Assembly: GCA_043228905.1 (NCBI GenBank)
Contig: JBHGNT010000005.1
Coordinates: 9,734,001 to 9,798,000, forward strand
From: Azolla caroliniana
Lineage: Eukaryota > Polypodiophyta
Length of the DNA: 64,000 bases
Direction of reading: 5' to 3'
Below, piece after piece: positions 45,725-55,690 of this stretch. A program made the position numbers and the translations under genes. The first letter of the stretch is position 1. Every line of letters starts with the position of its first letter. Under the pieces are notes generated by a model. That model did not search any database and had not been told where the DNA came from. It saw nothing but the letters and a program-made list of their open reading frames with translations.

Positions 45725-47785
45725 ATGAAGGAGGCGGCAGAAGAGCAGAAGATGAAAGGGTCGGATCTTGCAGAGGCCATGGCTTCGGCCGTGGATCGGA
45801 TATTGAGCGCACGCGAGGGCTCCGGCGCCCTCGACAGAGCCATTGAGGCGGTCGTCGGTACGATCGGCCGGTTCAGCGGAAAGGATGCCACGAAGTATTT
45901 GGCATCCTACGGGGCAGAAATGCTGATGCGGGACATTCCGGAAGAGAGGCGTCTTGCCGGGTTTCCTCGAGTGGCGATGCCGAGCATCCATGCGGAGGTG
46001 CTCGAGGTGCGGGCGGAGAGCCGTACCTGGGAGGAGTTCGAAGGCCAACTCCTGGAAAAATACGGGCTGGACGACGTGCTCCGGCTTTCGAAACGAGACT
46101 TCATGGAATGGGTGGAGTCCCATGGCAAGGGAAGAAACGCATCGGCACTCCTCCGGGAGTTCGAAGAACGTTTTGTGCGCCTTTCGGCGCTTGACCGAAC
46201 CGTTCTGGATACGAGCCGGGTCCTACTGTTCGTCAAGTCAGTGGACGAGCGGGACCGGGATCAAGTCGGCTCCTTGCTGGAAACCGAAGACGGGCTGACG
46301 ACCGACTGGGCTGCGGTTAAGAGGGTCTGTGGCTGTTTCGACAAACGGCGAGAATGGGCTGATAACGGGGCGGCCGGTGCGGGGTCTGTCACAGCAAGGA
46401 GGCTTGAACCGGCACCGCAAAGGCGAAGGGAAGAAACCCGGGAATGGCTCGAAACCGGTCCGGCTGCGACCGGCATGGTCAGTGGCTCGTCCGGAGGAGC
46501 AGCGCTCGAGGAGTTGACGCGGGCGATAAAGGATCTCCAGATCGCCCAGACTCGAAGGGAAGGCAACGAACCGGCTCGTGACCGACGGCCGGCAACAGGG
46601 AACAGGTGCATGTGGTGTGACGAGGTCGGCCACATCCGGAAGGACTGCGGCGATTTCACAGAAGCGTTAAGGAATTGGGTGGTGTACCTGTGGGAAGGCC
46701 GGGTGCACGCCGACGACACCAGAAGGGCCCTAAACCGAAACGACAGACGAGGAGGTATGAAGAGACTGATGGAAGAGGCAGCGGCCCGACACGTGGAGGC
46801 CATCCACTACTCGGCGTCGGCCGACATTCGGGTCGGGGGCAACGAGGCCCGAAAGGAGGGCAAAGACGGATTCTGGTCGGCAATGCTGGAAGGTCTTGCC
46901 GGCACACGGCTAAGGAAAGACGAAACGGACCGTGCTGAGAGGTGGGTCCGGGAAATAACCGGGTGGAGCGATTCGGTCGAGGAGAAGACGGGCTTCGTAG
47001 AAGCTACCTGCCGGAACTACGAGGCTCTGGTAGAAGACAAGCGAGTGGGGAAAGCCGAAGCGGCCGGGCCCTCACAACGGTACGAGACCCGATTCGGGCA
47101 ACGACGGAACGATGCCGGTGGGTCTGGCTCGCAAGATAACCCCAGGAAGGGCGGATACCGACTGGAGACGGAAATAGAAAGGACTATGGACCTACGAAAG
47201 GTCCTAGAAGAACGGATCCTCGACAGCAAAGTGGAGCTGTCATTGCGGGAGGTGCTAGGGATCGCCAAGAAGGAGTTCCACGACTCCATTGTGGACCTGG
47301 TGAAACGGAAGAGGCTGTCGACGGAGACGGAACCGGAAAGACCGGTGGAGGTGCGGACGACGCACATCGACAACATGGCGATGGAAGACGAGTGGGCGGA
47401 GAGCCACTATTCGAGGCCACACTGGGCCCGAGCGACCACGGAGACCCCGGTAAAGATCGGAGATGTTCAGGAACCGGTGGTGGTGTTGGTGGACCACGGT
47501 TCGGAAATTAACTTAATGTCCATGGACTTCTATAAGAAGGGAAAGTGGCCGATCAACACCAGGCACGGGTGGAAGATACGGGCGGCGACGCGCGCCACCG
47601 AGGAACTGCACGGGGCCTGCCCGAATGTGCGAGTAAAGATCGGCGACGTCGAGATCGACCAGCACTTCTTCGTACAGGAGACGTCCTCGCACCCGGTCAT
47701 ATTAGGGGAACCATACATCACGGCGGCACGAATGGAGACCAAGGTGCTGGACAACGGTTCGGCCTACGCTAGGGTCAAAAGCTAG
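45725..47785 (+). CDS. Gypsy-3 gag and protease
   Basis: ATG at 45725 (MKEAAEEQKMKGSDLAEAMA), just downstream of the primer binding site, opens 686 codons. The gag region has IGRFSGKDATKYLASYGAEM, a capsid-like helical part and one zinc knuckle CMWCDEVGHIRKDC near 46611 (CX2CX4HX4C). The protease at the C-terminus has VVVLVDHGSEINLMS (about 47485; Asp-His-Gly where Asp-Ser-Gly is usual) and HPVILGEPYITAARMETK. After the TAG at 47783-47785 the frame stays open for about 30 codons with protease-like sequence (VQFLTVRPNHERNRE), so this stop may be a mutation or a readthrough site. The frame to the left of 45725 lies in the LTR and is not coding. Confidence 0.85.
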   Translation: MKEAAEEQKMKGSDLAEAMASAVDRILSAREGSGALDRAIEAVVGTIGRFSGKDATKYLASYGAEMLMRDIPEERRLAGFPRVAMPSIHAEVLEVRAESRTWEEFEGQLLEKYGLDDVLRLSKRDFMEWVESHGKGRNASALLREFEERFVRLSALDRTVLDTSRVLLFVKSVDERDRDQVGSLLETEDGLTTDWAAVKRVCGCFDKRREWADNGAAGAGSVTARRLEPAPQRRREETREWLETGPAATGMVSGSSGGAALEELTRAIKDLQIAQTRREGNEPARDRRPATGNRCMWCDEVGHIRKDCGDFTEALRNWVVYLWEGRVHADDTRRALNRNDRRGGMKRLMEEAAARHVEAIHYSASADIRVGGNEARKEGKDGFWSAMLEGLAGTRLRKDETDRAERWVREITGWSDSVEEKTGFVEATCRNYEALVEDKRVGKAEAAGPSQRYETRFGQRRNDAGGSGSQDNPRKGGYRLETEIERTMDLRKVLEERILDSKVELSLREVLGIAKKEFHDSIVDLVKRKRLSTETEPERPVEVRTTHIDNMAMEDEWAESHYSRPHWARATTETPVKIGDVQEPVVVLVDHGSEINLMSMDFYKKGKWPINTRHGWKIRAATRATEELHGACPNVRVKIGDVEIDQHFFVQETSSHPVILGEPYITAARMETKVLDNGSAYARVKS

Positions 47786-48012
47786 GACGGGCGCCATTCG
47801 GTCCAATTTCTGACGGTACGGCCGAACCACGAGCGAAACCGCGAATCCCTCGGTGGCGAGAACCGGGAGGATTTTTAGAGAGGGCTGCCAAGGCGTGGGG
47901 CCGAGACAGTCCGGACACTCGGGAAAGACCCCACAGCTGTACGATAGAAACGAAACCGAAGGAACCCTGTACGATAGGTAGGAAATTTTGCTTCTCCAAC
48001 AACGAAGGGTGT

Positions 48013-49090
48013 ATGATAGTCGGCATCGTTGGCCGAGAAAGGGCAAGGGCGGAGGAGCGACTTCGAGCGTGCGGAGTTCTCAGCCCGGACGAGGAAATCA
48101 GCGGGGCCGTGGAGGCGGTCTCCTTCGACGACACCTTGGGGATGCTGAGGAAGGTTGCCGGAGAAGACCTTGACGAAGACCGGACGATACCGGTATGTTT
48201 CGAAGAGATGTACGAAGTCATCGCGAACTTCAGTCGGGGGCTCGGGTCGGATTGGACGGCCCGAGTTAGCACGAGGTACAAGACTGTGGACCGGAAGGTA
48301 AGGCCAGTCGCGGCACCCTTGCCGGAGGGCAGCGAGTCCCGAATCAGAGGGGTGGCGTCGGACCCCAGTTTACGAGATCCGGCCTGCATAGGACACACCT
48401 TCACCGACGGGACGCTCCGGGAGCTCAAGATCGGTGGGGGCGGGTTCCTACTGCCGGCGGAGGAAGACCGGTTTCGGAGAATGCTCGGAAGGCACGGGAA
48501 AGCCTTTGCATTCTCGCCGGAAGAGATCGGGTGCGTAGACCTGACAATCGTGGAGCCGATGGTGATATTCACGGTACCGCATGTGCCGTGGAATCTCAAG
48601 CCGATTCCGGTACCAAGAGCTCACATCCTGGAGTTGATGAAGCTATTGAGGCAGAAAGTCGATATGGGCATTCTCGAACCGTCGAGTGCCCCATACTCGA
48701 ACCGATGGTTTACCATACCAAAGAAAAACGGAACATTGCGCTTCATTCAGGACCTGCAGCCGGTCAACAGAGTGACCATTCGGAACGCGGGAATCGGACC
48801 GACCATAGACGAGTTCGCGGAGGCCTTCGCCGGAAGGTCGATTTACTCGGTCGGTGATCTGTACTCGGGGTACGACCAGTTCCAGCTAGCCGTGGAGAGC
48901 AGAGACATTACGACGATGCGAACTCCCCTCGGCCTAGTGCGAATGTGTACCCTGCCACAAGGAGGGACCAACTCGGTGGCCCACATGGTGAATGCAATGA
49001 ACAAGGTACTGAGGGATTGCATCCCGGACATCACCATGCCATTTCTAGACGACATTCCGATCAAGGGGTGCCCGGTAGGACGCAACACTC
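48013..49090 (+). pseudogene. Gypsy-3 reverse transcriptase, part 1 (before frameshift)
   Basis: Frame from ATG 48013; it also reads open a little upstream. About 200 residues of linker precede the reverse transcriptase: VPWNLKPIPVPRAHI, KKNGTLRFIQDLQPVNRVTIRNAGIGPTIDEFAEAFAGRSIYSVGDLYSGYDQFQL with catalytic Asp, PQGGTNSVAHMVNAMNKVL, and the second catalytic motif FLDDIPIKG at about 49040-49066. Soon after, near 49070-49100, the frame must shift by one to continue (HIDDCEKVLQRLEDARLTFSGEKSAF). The rest of this open frame, to 49305, is out of register. Confidence 0.85.
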
Positions 49091-51094
49091 GGACCGGACG
49101 GATGCCGGCGATTCGTGGCAACACACATCGACGACTGCGAGAAGGTGCTACAAAGGCTAGAGGATGCGAGACTCACCTTCTCCGGGGAAAAATCGGCCTT
49201 CGAGCAATCGGAAATCCTGGTGGTCGGGCAGCTATGTGGACCATATGGCCGGAAGCCGTCTCCGGCAAAGGTAGAAGCCATCTCTACGATGAAGACCGAC
49301 TGTAGCTCAGTTACGGAAGTTCGGAGGTTCCTGGGAGCATGCGCGTTCTACCACATATGGATCCCGCATTACGCCCACGTTGCGGAGCCGCTATACGGGT
49401 TGCTAAAGAAAGGGCGAAAATTCGAGTGGCGAGACGAGCACACGGAGTCGGTCCGGAAGCTGAAGGAAGCTCTTGCGGTAGCACCGGCGCTCCGGAAGGC
49501 TGTCTACGAGAAGGATACCCCGATATACATAATGGTGGATACGAGTCCGACCGGGATCGGATGGGTCGTCAACCAAGAAGACGGGGACGGCATTCGGTTC
49601 CCGATCCGATTCGGCGCGAAGGTCCTCAGTGAACGACAGCGAGGGTACGCCCAGGTTAAACGCGAACTCTGGGGTATCGTTTCGGCAGTAAAGGCCGACA
49701 AAGACTACCTGATCGGGACAGAAGTGATCATCGAGACGGATTGCTTGCCAATTCTCGGCATGGTTTCCGGATGCGCGACACCAGACCTGGCGATGCTCAG
49801 GTGGATAGCGTACATCAAGTCCCTGGACCCGGAAATACGACATATTTTCGGAAAAGACAACGCCATGGCCGACATGCTTTCGAGGGTGAGGTTTGATGAT
49901 GAGGGCGGCATGGTTTCGGAGGACGAAGAAGTCGGCGTGGACTTCTTCGAGGCGGCGTACGTGACGACCGATGGGGCTAGCACTCCGGCACTTAACGGCT
50001 TTGACGAGAGCAAGTACGACGGCGAGTGGCTGCAGATCGGTGGGTTTCTGAGGACAATGACGCCGGATGCGTCATGGACGAAGGACGAGGCCAACCGAAT
50101 CCGGAAGAAAGCTTACCGATTCTTTCTCCAGGACGGATACTTATGGAAGCACCCGAAGAAGAGGAACGGCGTCCCGCTCTGGGTGGTGGCGATGAAGGAA
50201 GAACAGGAGGAGCTGCTGACGGCCTACCACGACAGCCCTTGGGCTGGGCACCGTGGAACGTGGGCCACGTTCGAGAAGATAAAGGGGAAGTACTGGTGGC
50301 CGGGACTGTACCGGGACGTGCATCGGTTCGTGACAACTTGCGAGAGCTGTCAGATGCACTCCGTAGTCCGACACCGGGACGAGCTTCACCCTATGTACCC
50401 TCCGACCATCCACTTCAAATGGATGGTAGACCTGGTGACGATGCCGATGGGAGTAGGACAGATGCGGTATCTGGTCCTGGCTCGGGAAGATCTGACGAAC
50501 CAGGTGGAAGGCCGAGCCCTTCAGAACAAAACGACCGCAGCCGTATGTCGGTTCCTAATCGAGGACGTGATATGCCGGTACGGGTGCGTCGGGAAGATCG
50601 TGGCTGATCGCGGGGAGTTGGACGCCGAAGAGGCCGAGGAGCTGTTCGACCGGCTAGGAGTCAAGCTCTCGCTTACCACTGCGTATAATCCGGAGGCGAA
50701 TGGGAAGGTGGAGCGCGGACACGGACCGATCGTCAAAGCGTTAGTTCGGGCATGCGGAGGTCAAGTCGGGAACTGGCCACGGCTGCTGCCTTACGCGTTG
50801 TGGGCGGACCGAACTACGCACAGTTCGGTAACCGGATTCATGCCGGCAAAGCTCATGTTTGGGCAAAAGCCGATCACGCCGATGGAACGTACGATCTCCT
50901 CATGGGCAACCGTGGACTGGAGAGACGAGATGAGCCGGGAGGAACTGTTGACGACGCGCATACGACAGCTCGAGCGAAGACCGGAGGACGTGGAGCAGGC
51001 CGTGGAAAAGCTTCGGGTGGCCAGGACGAGGAACAAAGCCCGGTTCGACCGGACGCACCGGCTCCGACCGAAGAAGATCGAGGAAGGCGACTAG
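49091..51094 (+). pseudogene. Gypsy-3 reverse transcriptase C-terminus, RNase H and integrase
   Basis: Continuation after the frameshift, open from about 49091. Reverse transcriptase thumb/connection: VEAISTMKTDCSSVTEVRRFLGACAFYHIWIP. RNase H: IYIMVDTSPTGIGW, ELWGIVSAVKADKDYL, ETDCLPILGM. Integrase: zinc-binding H...H (HDSPWAGHRG) and CESC near 50340, core Asp in WMVDLV (50430), Asp in VADRGE (50600), Glu in NGKVERGH (50705). After the TAG at 51092 the same frame continues to about 51362 with a GPY-like WFGPYVVQSANDNGTYHLAEL and two more stops. No chromodomain. Catalytic residues are all present but the frame is broken. Confidence 0.85.
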
Positions 51095-51437
51095 GTGCTA
51101 GTCTACGACAGCAGCCTCGACAACTAGCACTGAGCGACACGGAAGTTCGCAAGAAGGTGGTTCGGGCCTTACGTAGTACAAAGCGCCAACGACAACGGGA
51201 CGTACCATCTGGCGGAACTCGACGACACGAGAATGGCGATACCGGTAGCTGGGAAGCGGATCAAAGCGTTCAAGAAGCGTCACGACGACGAGCCGGATCC
51301 GGATAACCTGGACCGGGACGACGAACGATCCGAAACCGAAGAAGAACCGACGGGCGGGGAATAAAGGCTGGACCGGTTTTCTCCGTCCCAACTCAATTTG
51401 GCGCATGCCGGTGGATGCGCGGTTAGGTGGGGGCGGA

Positions 51438-52017
51438 TGTCGTGAAGAAAACCGTCCACAAGCGGAATCGGTGCGCCGGAGCGTAGGAACCAGCTCTTCA
51501 TGCACGTGCGCCTTATGTTGTACATAGGAGATCCTAGGCAGGCAGATTCGGTAGGTAGGAAGTAAAGGGGAAACGGCTCCTTCCTTGCCTATAAAGGGAG
51601 GGAGGATGAAGTGCTGTCGGGCTGTCGGTCGAAGGCTTCTCTCTACTCTCCGTAGCTTCTTTCTGTGCAGGTTTCGGGAGGCTCGCGCTGCTCTGAGGAA
51701 TGCCCGAGTGCTTCCGGCAGCACCTCCAACCTACTCCTTTCCTTCTGAGTTTTTGCGAATAGGCATCAACATCTGTTCGCCGGCCTGTTCGGTTGTAACG
51801 GACCTCGTGCTTCTTGTTGTTTGTCTTGTTTATATATATATTTACATACATTCGTGTCTCACTGTGTCGCTGTCGCACTCGCGTCTTTGTGTCGAAGGGC
51901 CGTGTCGAAGCTCGCACCTAGTGGGTCTCTTCCCTTCTCCTTTTTCTCTCTTGCTCTTCGGTACAAGACCCCCGAGGTCCCACCTCGTTCCACGCATCCG
52001 CGAGGAATACCTCGATA
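51438..52017 (+). repeat. Gypsy-3 3' LTR
   Basis: 580 bp, about 99% identical to the 5' copy. The differences seen are C/T or G/A changes plus one extra TA-region base in the TATATATA tract near 51835. Confidence 0.92.
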
Positions 52018-52930
52018 GCGGTGTTTGCATGAATTGGCTAAGGAGACCGACCAGATAACTAAGATCGGGTCGAGTGATCGTGAGGTAGATGAGACTCCCG
52101 ATGAGTTGCCGATACTGAGTCGGTTCACATGCTTTGGAGCCGGAGTTCGCATCTAGTTTGAGATTGCGATTGAACGGGGTTTCCGCGGATTTGCCCTCAG
52201 CCATACTGAACTTGTATAACAAGTTGAGGATGTAGTGCCGTTGAGAAATCATGATTCCGACCAGAGTCCGAATTACCTCGATGCCGAGGAAGTAGTGGAG
52301 TTCCTTCATGTTCGTCATCTCGAACTTGTAGGAAAGGAGAGATTTGAACTTATTGATTTCGACGAAATGCTCACCTCCAATGACTAGGTCGTCCACATAT
52401 AAGATGATGACGAGCGGACTTGCGGAATCGCTTCATATGTAGAGGAAGTTGTCCGATTTTGACATACGGAAGCCGATTTGATGAAGATATTGCATTATCT
52501 TCGAATGCCAAGCACGTGGTGCTTGCTTGAAGCCGTAGAGTGACTTCTTGAGTTGGCATATGGCTTTTGGATGAATGCGCGATTCGAAGCCAGGTGGTTG
52601 TATCATGTACACCTCCTCTTCTAATTCGCCTTGTAGAAAGGCGTTTTTGACGTCCATTTGATGGAGGTGCCACCCTTTCGCCGCGCCAAGCGCAATTACG
52701 GTCCGTACTGTCGTCCTCTTTGCCACTAGGGCAAAGGTCTCCTCGTAGTCAACTCTGTGCGTTTGGGCGTAGCCTTTTTCTACGAGTCGCGCTTTGTAGC
52801 GGTTGACAGAACCGTCAATATTGTACTTCACTTTGTAAATCCATCTGCATTCGATCGCCTTTTTGTGTGGTGAGGTGGGAACGAGATCCCATGTCTCGTT
52901 CTTGCGTAGTGCCTGCATCTCCTCGTTCAT
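52018..52930 (-). pseudogene. Copia-3 reverse transcriptase
   Basis: Minus-strand frame from MNEEMQALRKNETWDLV through KARLVEKGYAQTHRVDYEETFALVAK, DVKNAFLQGELEEEVYM, LKKSLYGFKQAPRAW, then one in-frame TGA (about 52431) after NFLYI, then LYVDDLVIG with the catalytic YVDD and MKELHYFLGIEV, to QLIGSLIYLTITRPDLSY, where Gypsy-3 interrupts. The TGA stands where an Arg codon is expected (CGA to TGA). Otherwise the domain is well kept. Confidence 0.9.
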
Positions 52931-52960
52931 GGCTTTGATCCATCGCGGATCCTTGGCTGC

Positions 52961-53455
52961 TTAGGAAAAGGTTTCCGGCTCCTGCACTATTGCTACCTTC
53001 ATCATAAAGGCGTAATGGTACGCCATATAATCGTTGTAGCCGAATCGGCTTATAGGGTTCTTTTCACGGGTGGATAGGTGGAGCTTTTCATTTGCAGAGA
53101 TGAGGGCTTTCTTAGCTCCGATTGGTACCTCGAAGCCGCCGAACTCACTGTTGAGTGAGTGAGTCGACTCATTATCGGCGAAGCGATTGTCTTCGTATTC
53201 TGACATTTTCGCCTTGCCTTTGTCCATCTTCGGGCTAGGCCGTGATCTGCTTTGATCGCTCAAAGGCTCTTGTGGTTCACTCAGTCGGGTCATGATCGGA
53301 CTTTCTTCGAACATGCGCGTAAGGCGATCTTCATCCTCTATCTCTTGTTCGACGGATTCCGGGTCGAGCGGAGTCGGAGTCAGAGTTGTCTCTAGTGCGT
53401 ACCAAGATGCGGACTCGTCAAAAACGACGTCTCGACTTACTCGAGATTTTCGAGT
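52961..53455 (-). pseudogene. Copia-3 linker between integrase and reverse transcriptase
   Basis: An acidic and Ser-rich stretch (SEYEDNRFADNESTHSLNSEFGGFEVP) ending in SRFGYNDYMAYHYAFMMKVAIVQEPETFS, followed by a TAA and then KDPRWIKAMNEEM. Such linkers are normal in copia polyproteins. The TAA stands where a Glu codon is usual. Confidence 0.75.
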
Positions 53456-54493
53456 TCAGGGGTTGTAGCACTTGTACCCTTTTTGCTCAAGTGAGTATCC
53501 TACGAGGATACATTTCTCCGACTTCGGGTCAAGCTTTTGACGCTTCTTGTCAGGGATGGGCACGTACGCTATCGCGCTGAATATGCGGATGTGCAATAAG
53601 TTCGGCTTCTTTCTGAAGTATTTTTCGTGCGGAGTGACCTCGTGCACGCCGGATGTTGTGCACCGGTTCATTAGGTAGACGGCCGTATTTGTAGATTCTG
53701 CCCAATATGACTTGGGCATATGCTTCTCGTTCATCATGGCCCGCGCTACTTCGAGGATGTGCCGATTTTTGCGCTCGGCTACTCCGTTTTGTTGCGGAGT
53801 GTGTCGGCAAGTGAATTCTCGCCGAATTCCTTCTTTTTGGAGATACGCCGTGAAATCGTCCGAGAAGTACTCCTTGCCGCCATCCAATCGGAGACATTGT
53901 ACATGTCGGCCCGTGGCTTTCTCGACTTCATTCTTGAATTTTTGGAAGTGTCCGAACACTTCGCTTTTTTGCCGCATCGGATAGATCCAAGTGTGCCTAG
54001 AAAAGTCATCGATGAAGAGCACGTAATATCGGCATCCGCCGAATGTAGCCGTCTGCGTCGGTCCCCATACGTCGGAATGGACTACGTTGAGTAGACCTTT
54101 GCTCATGTTCTGCTCTTTCGGGAATGGGTGTCGGTGTTGCCTAGAAAAGTCATCGATGAAGAGCACGTAATATCGGCATCCGCCGAATGTAGCCGTCTGC
54201 GCCGGTCCCCATACGTCGGAATGGACTACGTTGAGTAGACCTTTGCTCATGTTCTGCTCTTTCGGGAATGGGTGTCGGTGTTGCTTGCCGAATTGGCACG
54301 CTTCGCATACACCTTCAATCTCCTTCTCTTTGAATGTCGGGAGTCCGATGACGACTCCTTTCAATTTCATTGCTTTGAGTTTGTTGAGATTCATGTGGTC
54401 GATTCGCTTGTGCCACAACTCTATGTCGGAGTCGGCTTTCATGCCCTTTGCAAACATGGCCGATTTCATCTCGTGTGAGTCGAGAATGAACAT
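53456..54493 (-). pseudogene. Copia-3 integrase with 48-residue tandem duplication
   Basis: A 345-codon minus-strand frame: GAG-pre-integrase (ELWHKRIDHMN ... CEACQFGKQHRHPFP), integrase core with HSDVWGP present twice, LDGGKEYFSD (where RSDGG is usual, so the second catalytic Asp context is LDGG), and QQNGVAERKNR. The C-terminal part is DKKRQKLDPKSEKCILVGYS. The segment from QHRHPFPKEQ to LFIDDFSR occurs twice in tandem. The frame runs into a stop at 53456. Confidence 0.88.
53997..54284 (-). repeat. 144-bp in-frame tandem duplication inside Copia-3 integrase
   Basis: The block starting CTAGAAAAGTCATCGATG occurs at 53997 and again at 54141, a period of 144 bp (48 codons). The copies differ by about one base (GTCGG versus GCCGG near the middle) plus small junction differences, so the duplication is recent compared with the element. 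Confidence 0.92.
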
Positions 54494-54523
54494 TCGGCCC
54501 TCTCTTCGTCCACGTGCAATGAG

Positions 54524-55690
54524 TCAGCCCTCTTTTTTGATGACGCAACCGCCTTGATTAAATCGAACTTGCATCCTTTGCTCTACAATTTGGTCGATGG
54601 AGACCAAATTCTTCGTAATGGTCGGTACATGCAAGACATTTTTAATGTAATTTTGCTTACATTCTTTTTTGAACGGAACATTGTTGATGTGCCGAGTAGT
54701 GTCATCTCCGATTTCGACATAACCGGATCGCTCCGGCTCTCGAAGTTCGAGAAACCATTCTTTATGAGATGTCATATGGTTTGAGGCTCTGGAGTCAACA
54801 AACCATACGTCCTCAGGATTGAGGGCACTCTTTGAGGTAGAGGCCGACATAGAGTTTGCTCTATGTTTCATCATGAACATTCCGCCACGGTCGGAGTTGT
54901 ATACGTACATTCCGCCACGATCCTCGTAGTCAGAGTTGTGGCTGTACATTCTGCTATACTCTTCGTAGTCGGAATTGTGCGCGTAATTCGTGAGTTGTCG
55001 GCTTGTGGAAGCCGATTCACGCATCTTCTTTCGACACTCTTCTTCATGGTGGCCGAGGTTTCCGCAATATCCGCATTCGGTTGCGTTTTGACGGCTCGGG
55101 CCGGAGTGGAAGCTCCCCCTTCTTGCGAAGGTTCCTCGTTGGCTTCCATTTTGCGGGCGAAATTGGGAGTTGTTATCGTAGGTCGGACCTCGTCCGCCTT
55201 GTCCTTGGCCGAATTGGCCTCTCAACCGTCCGTGTCCTCTTCCTCCGTTCAAGAGCATGTAGAGCATGTGGCCTTCCGACTCATTGCTCCTTGTACACAC
55301 GTGGTTTTCTTCGACCAATAGCATTGATTGGAGCTCGAAGAAGGAGGGAGATTTCTCCCATGCTAGAACGGCGGTTTGCATCGCGCCGAACTGTGGTACG
55401 TGGCCACCGAGGCATATTTGAACCATCTCATCATCATCGATATTTACGCTTATTGAGCCGAGCGAATCACAAAGCTCCTTGATCTTCGAGGTGTATGTCG
55501 TGATGAACATGTCCCTTTGTTGAATGTTCAACTCTTGGCGGAGTTGAAGCCTTCTTGCGGTTGTGTTCGCCGCGAAATCTTTCGTAGATTCTCCCATGCC
55601 TCCTTCGGCGTCTTGGCTTCGTGAATGTAGCCGAGCATGTGATCGTGAACACATGTCCCCAAGCAATACATCACGCGGCTTGCGGCTTGC
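54524..55690 (-). pseudogene. Copia-3 gag C-terminus, zinc knuckle and protease
   Basis: Minus-strand frame: TARRLQLRQELN, KIKELCDSLGSISVNIDDDEM, a Gly/Arg/Gln nucleocapsid region, the zinc knuckle CGYCGNLGHHEEEC near 55070, a short repeat (YAHNSDYEEYSRMYSHNSDYEDRGGMY), the protease motif VDSRASNHMTS near 54800, and VLHVPTITKNLVSIDQ. A TGA at 54524 separates it from the integrase frame. The upstream edge at 55690 is the solo LTR insertion. Confidence 0.85.

Larger units (their letters stand above)
45130..52017 (+). mobile_element. Gypsy-3: complete GC-rich Ty3/gypsy element of unusual type
   Basis: 6.9-kb element with ~580-bp LTRs. It inserted into Copia-3 reverse transcriptase/RNase H code; GCGG(T) flanks both sides (45126-45130 and 52018-52022). 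A polypurine tract (AGGTGGGGGCGGA, 51425-51437) precedes the 3' LTR, and TTGGTGAACCCGAC after the 5' LTR is a plausible primer binding site. The LTRs differ at about seven transitions and one 1-bp indel, so it is moderately young. Internal DNA is visibly more GC-rich than its surroundings. Protein motifs differ strongly from the other Ty3 elements here. Confidence 0.93.

Noticed and set aside
49045-51525. Many long antisense and out-of-frame ORFs inside Gypsy-3
   Set aside because: High GC lengthens chance open frames; the real frames carry all catalytic motifs.
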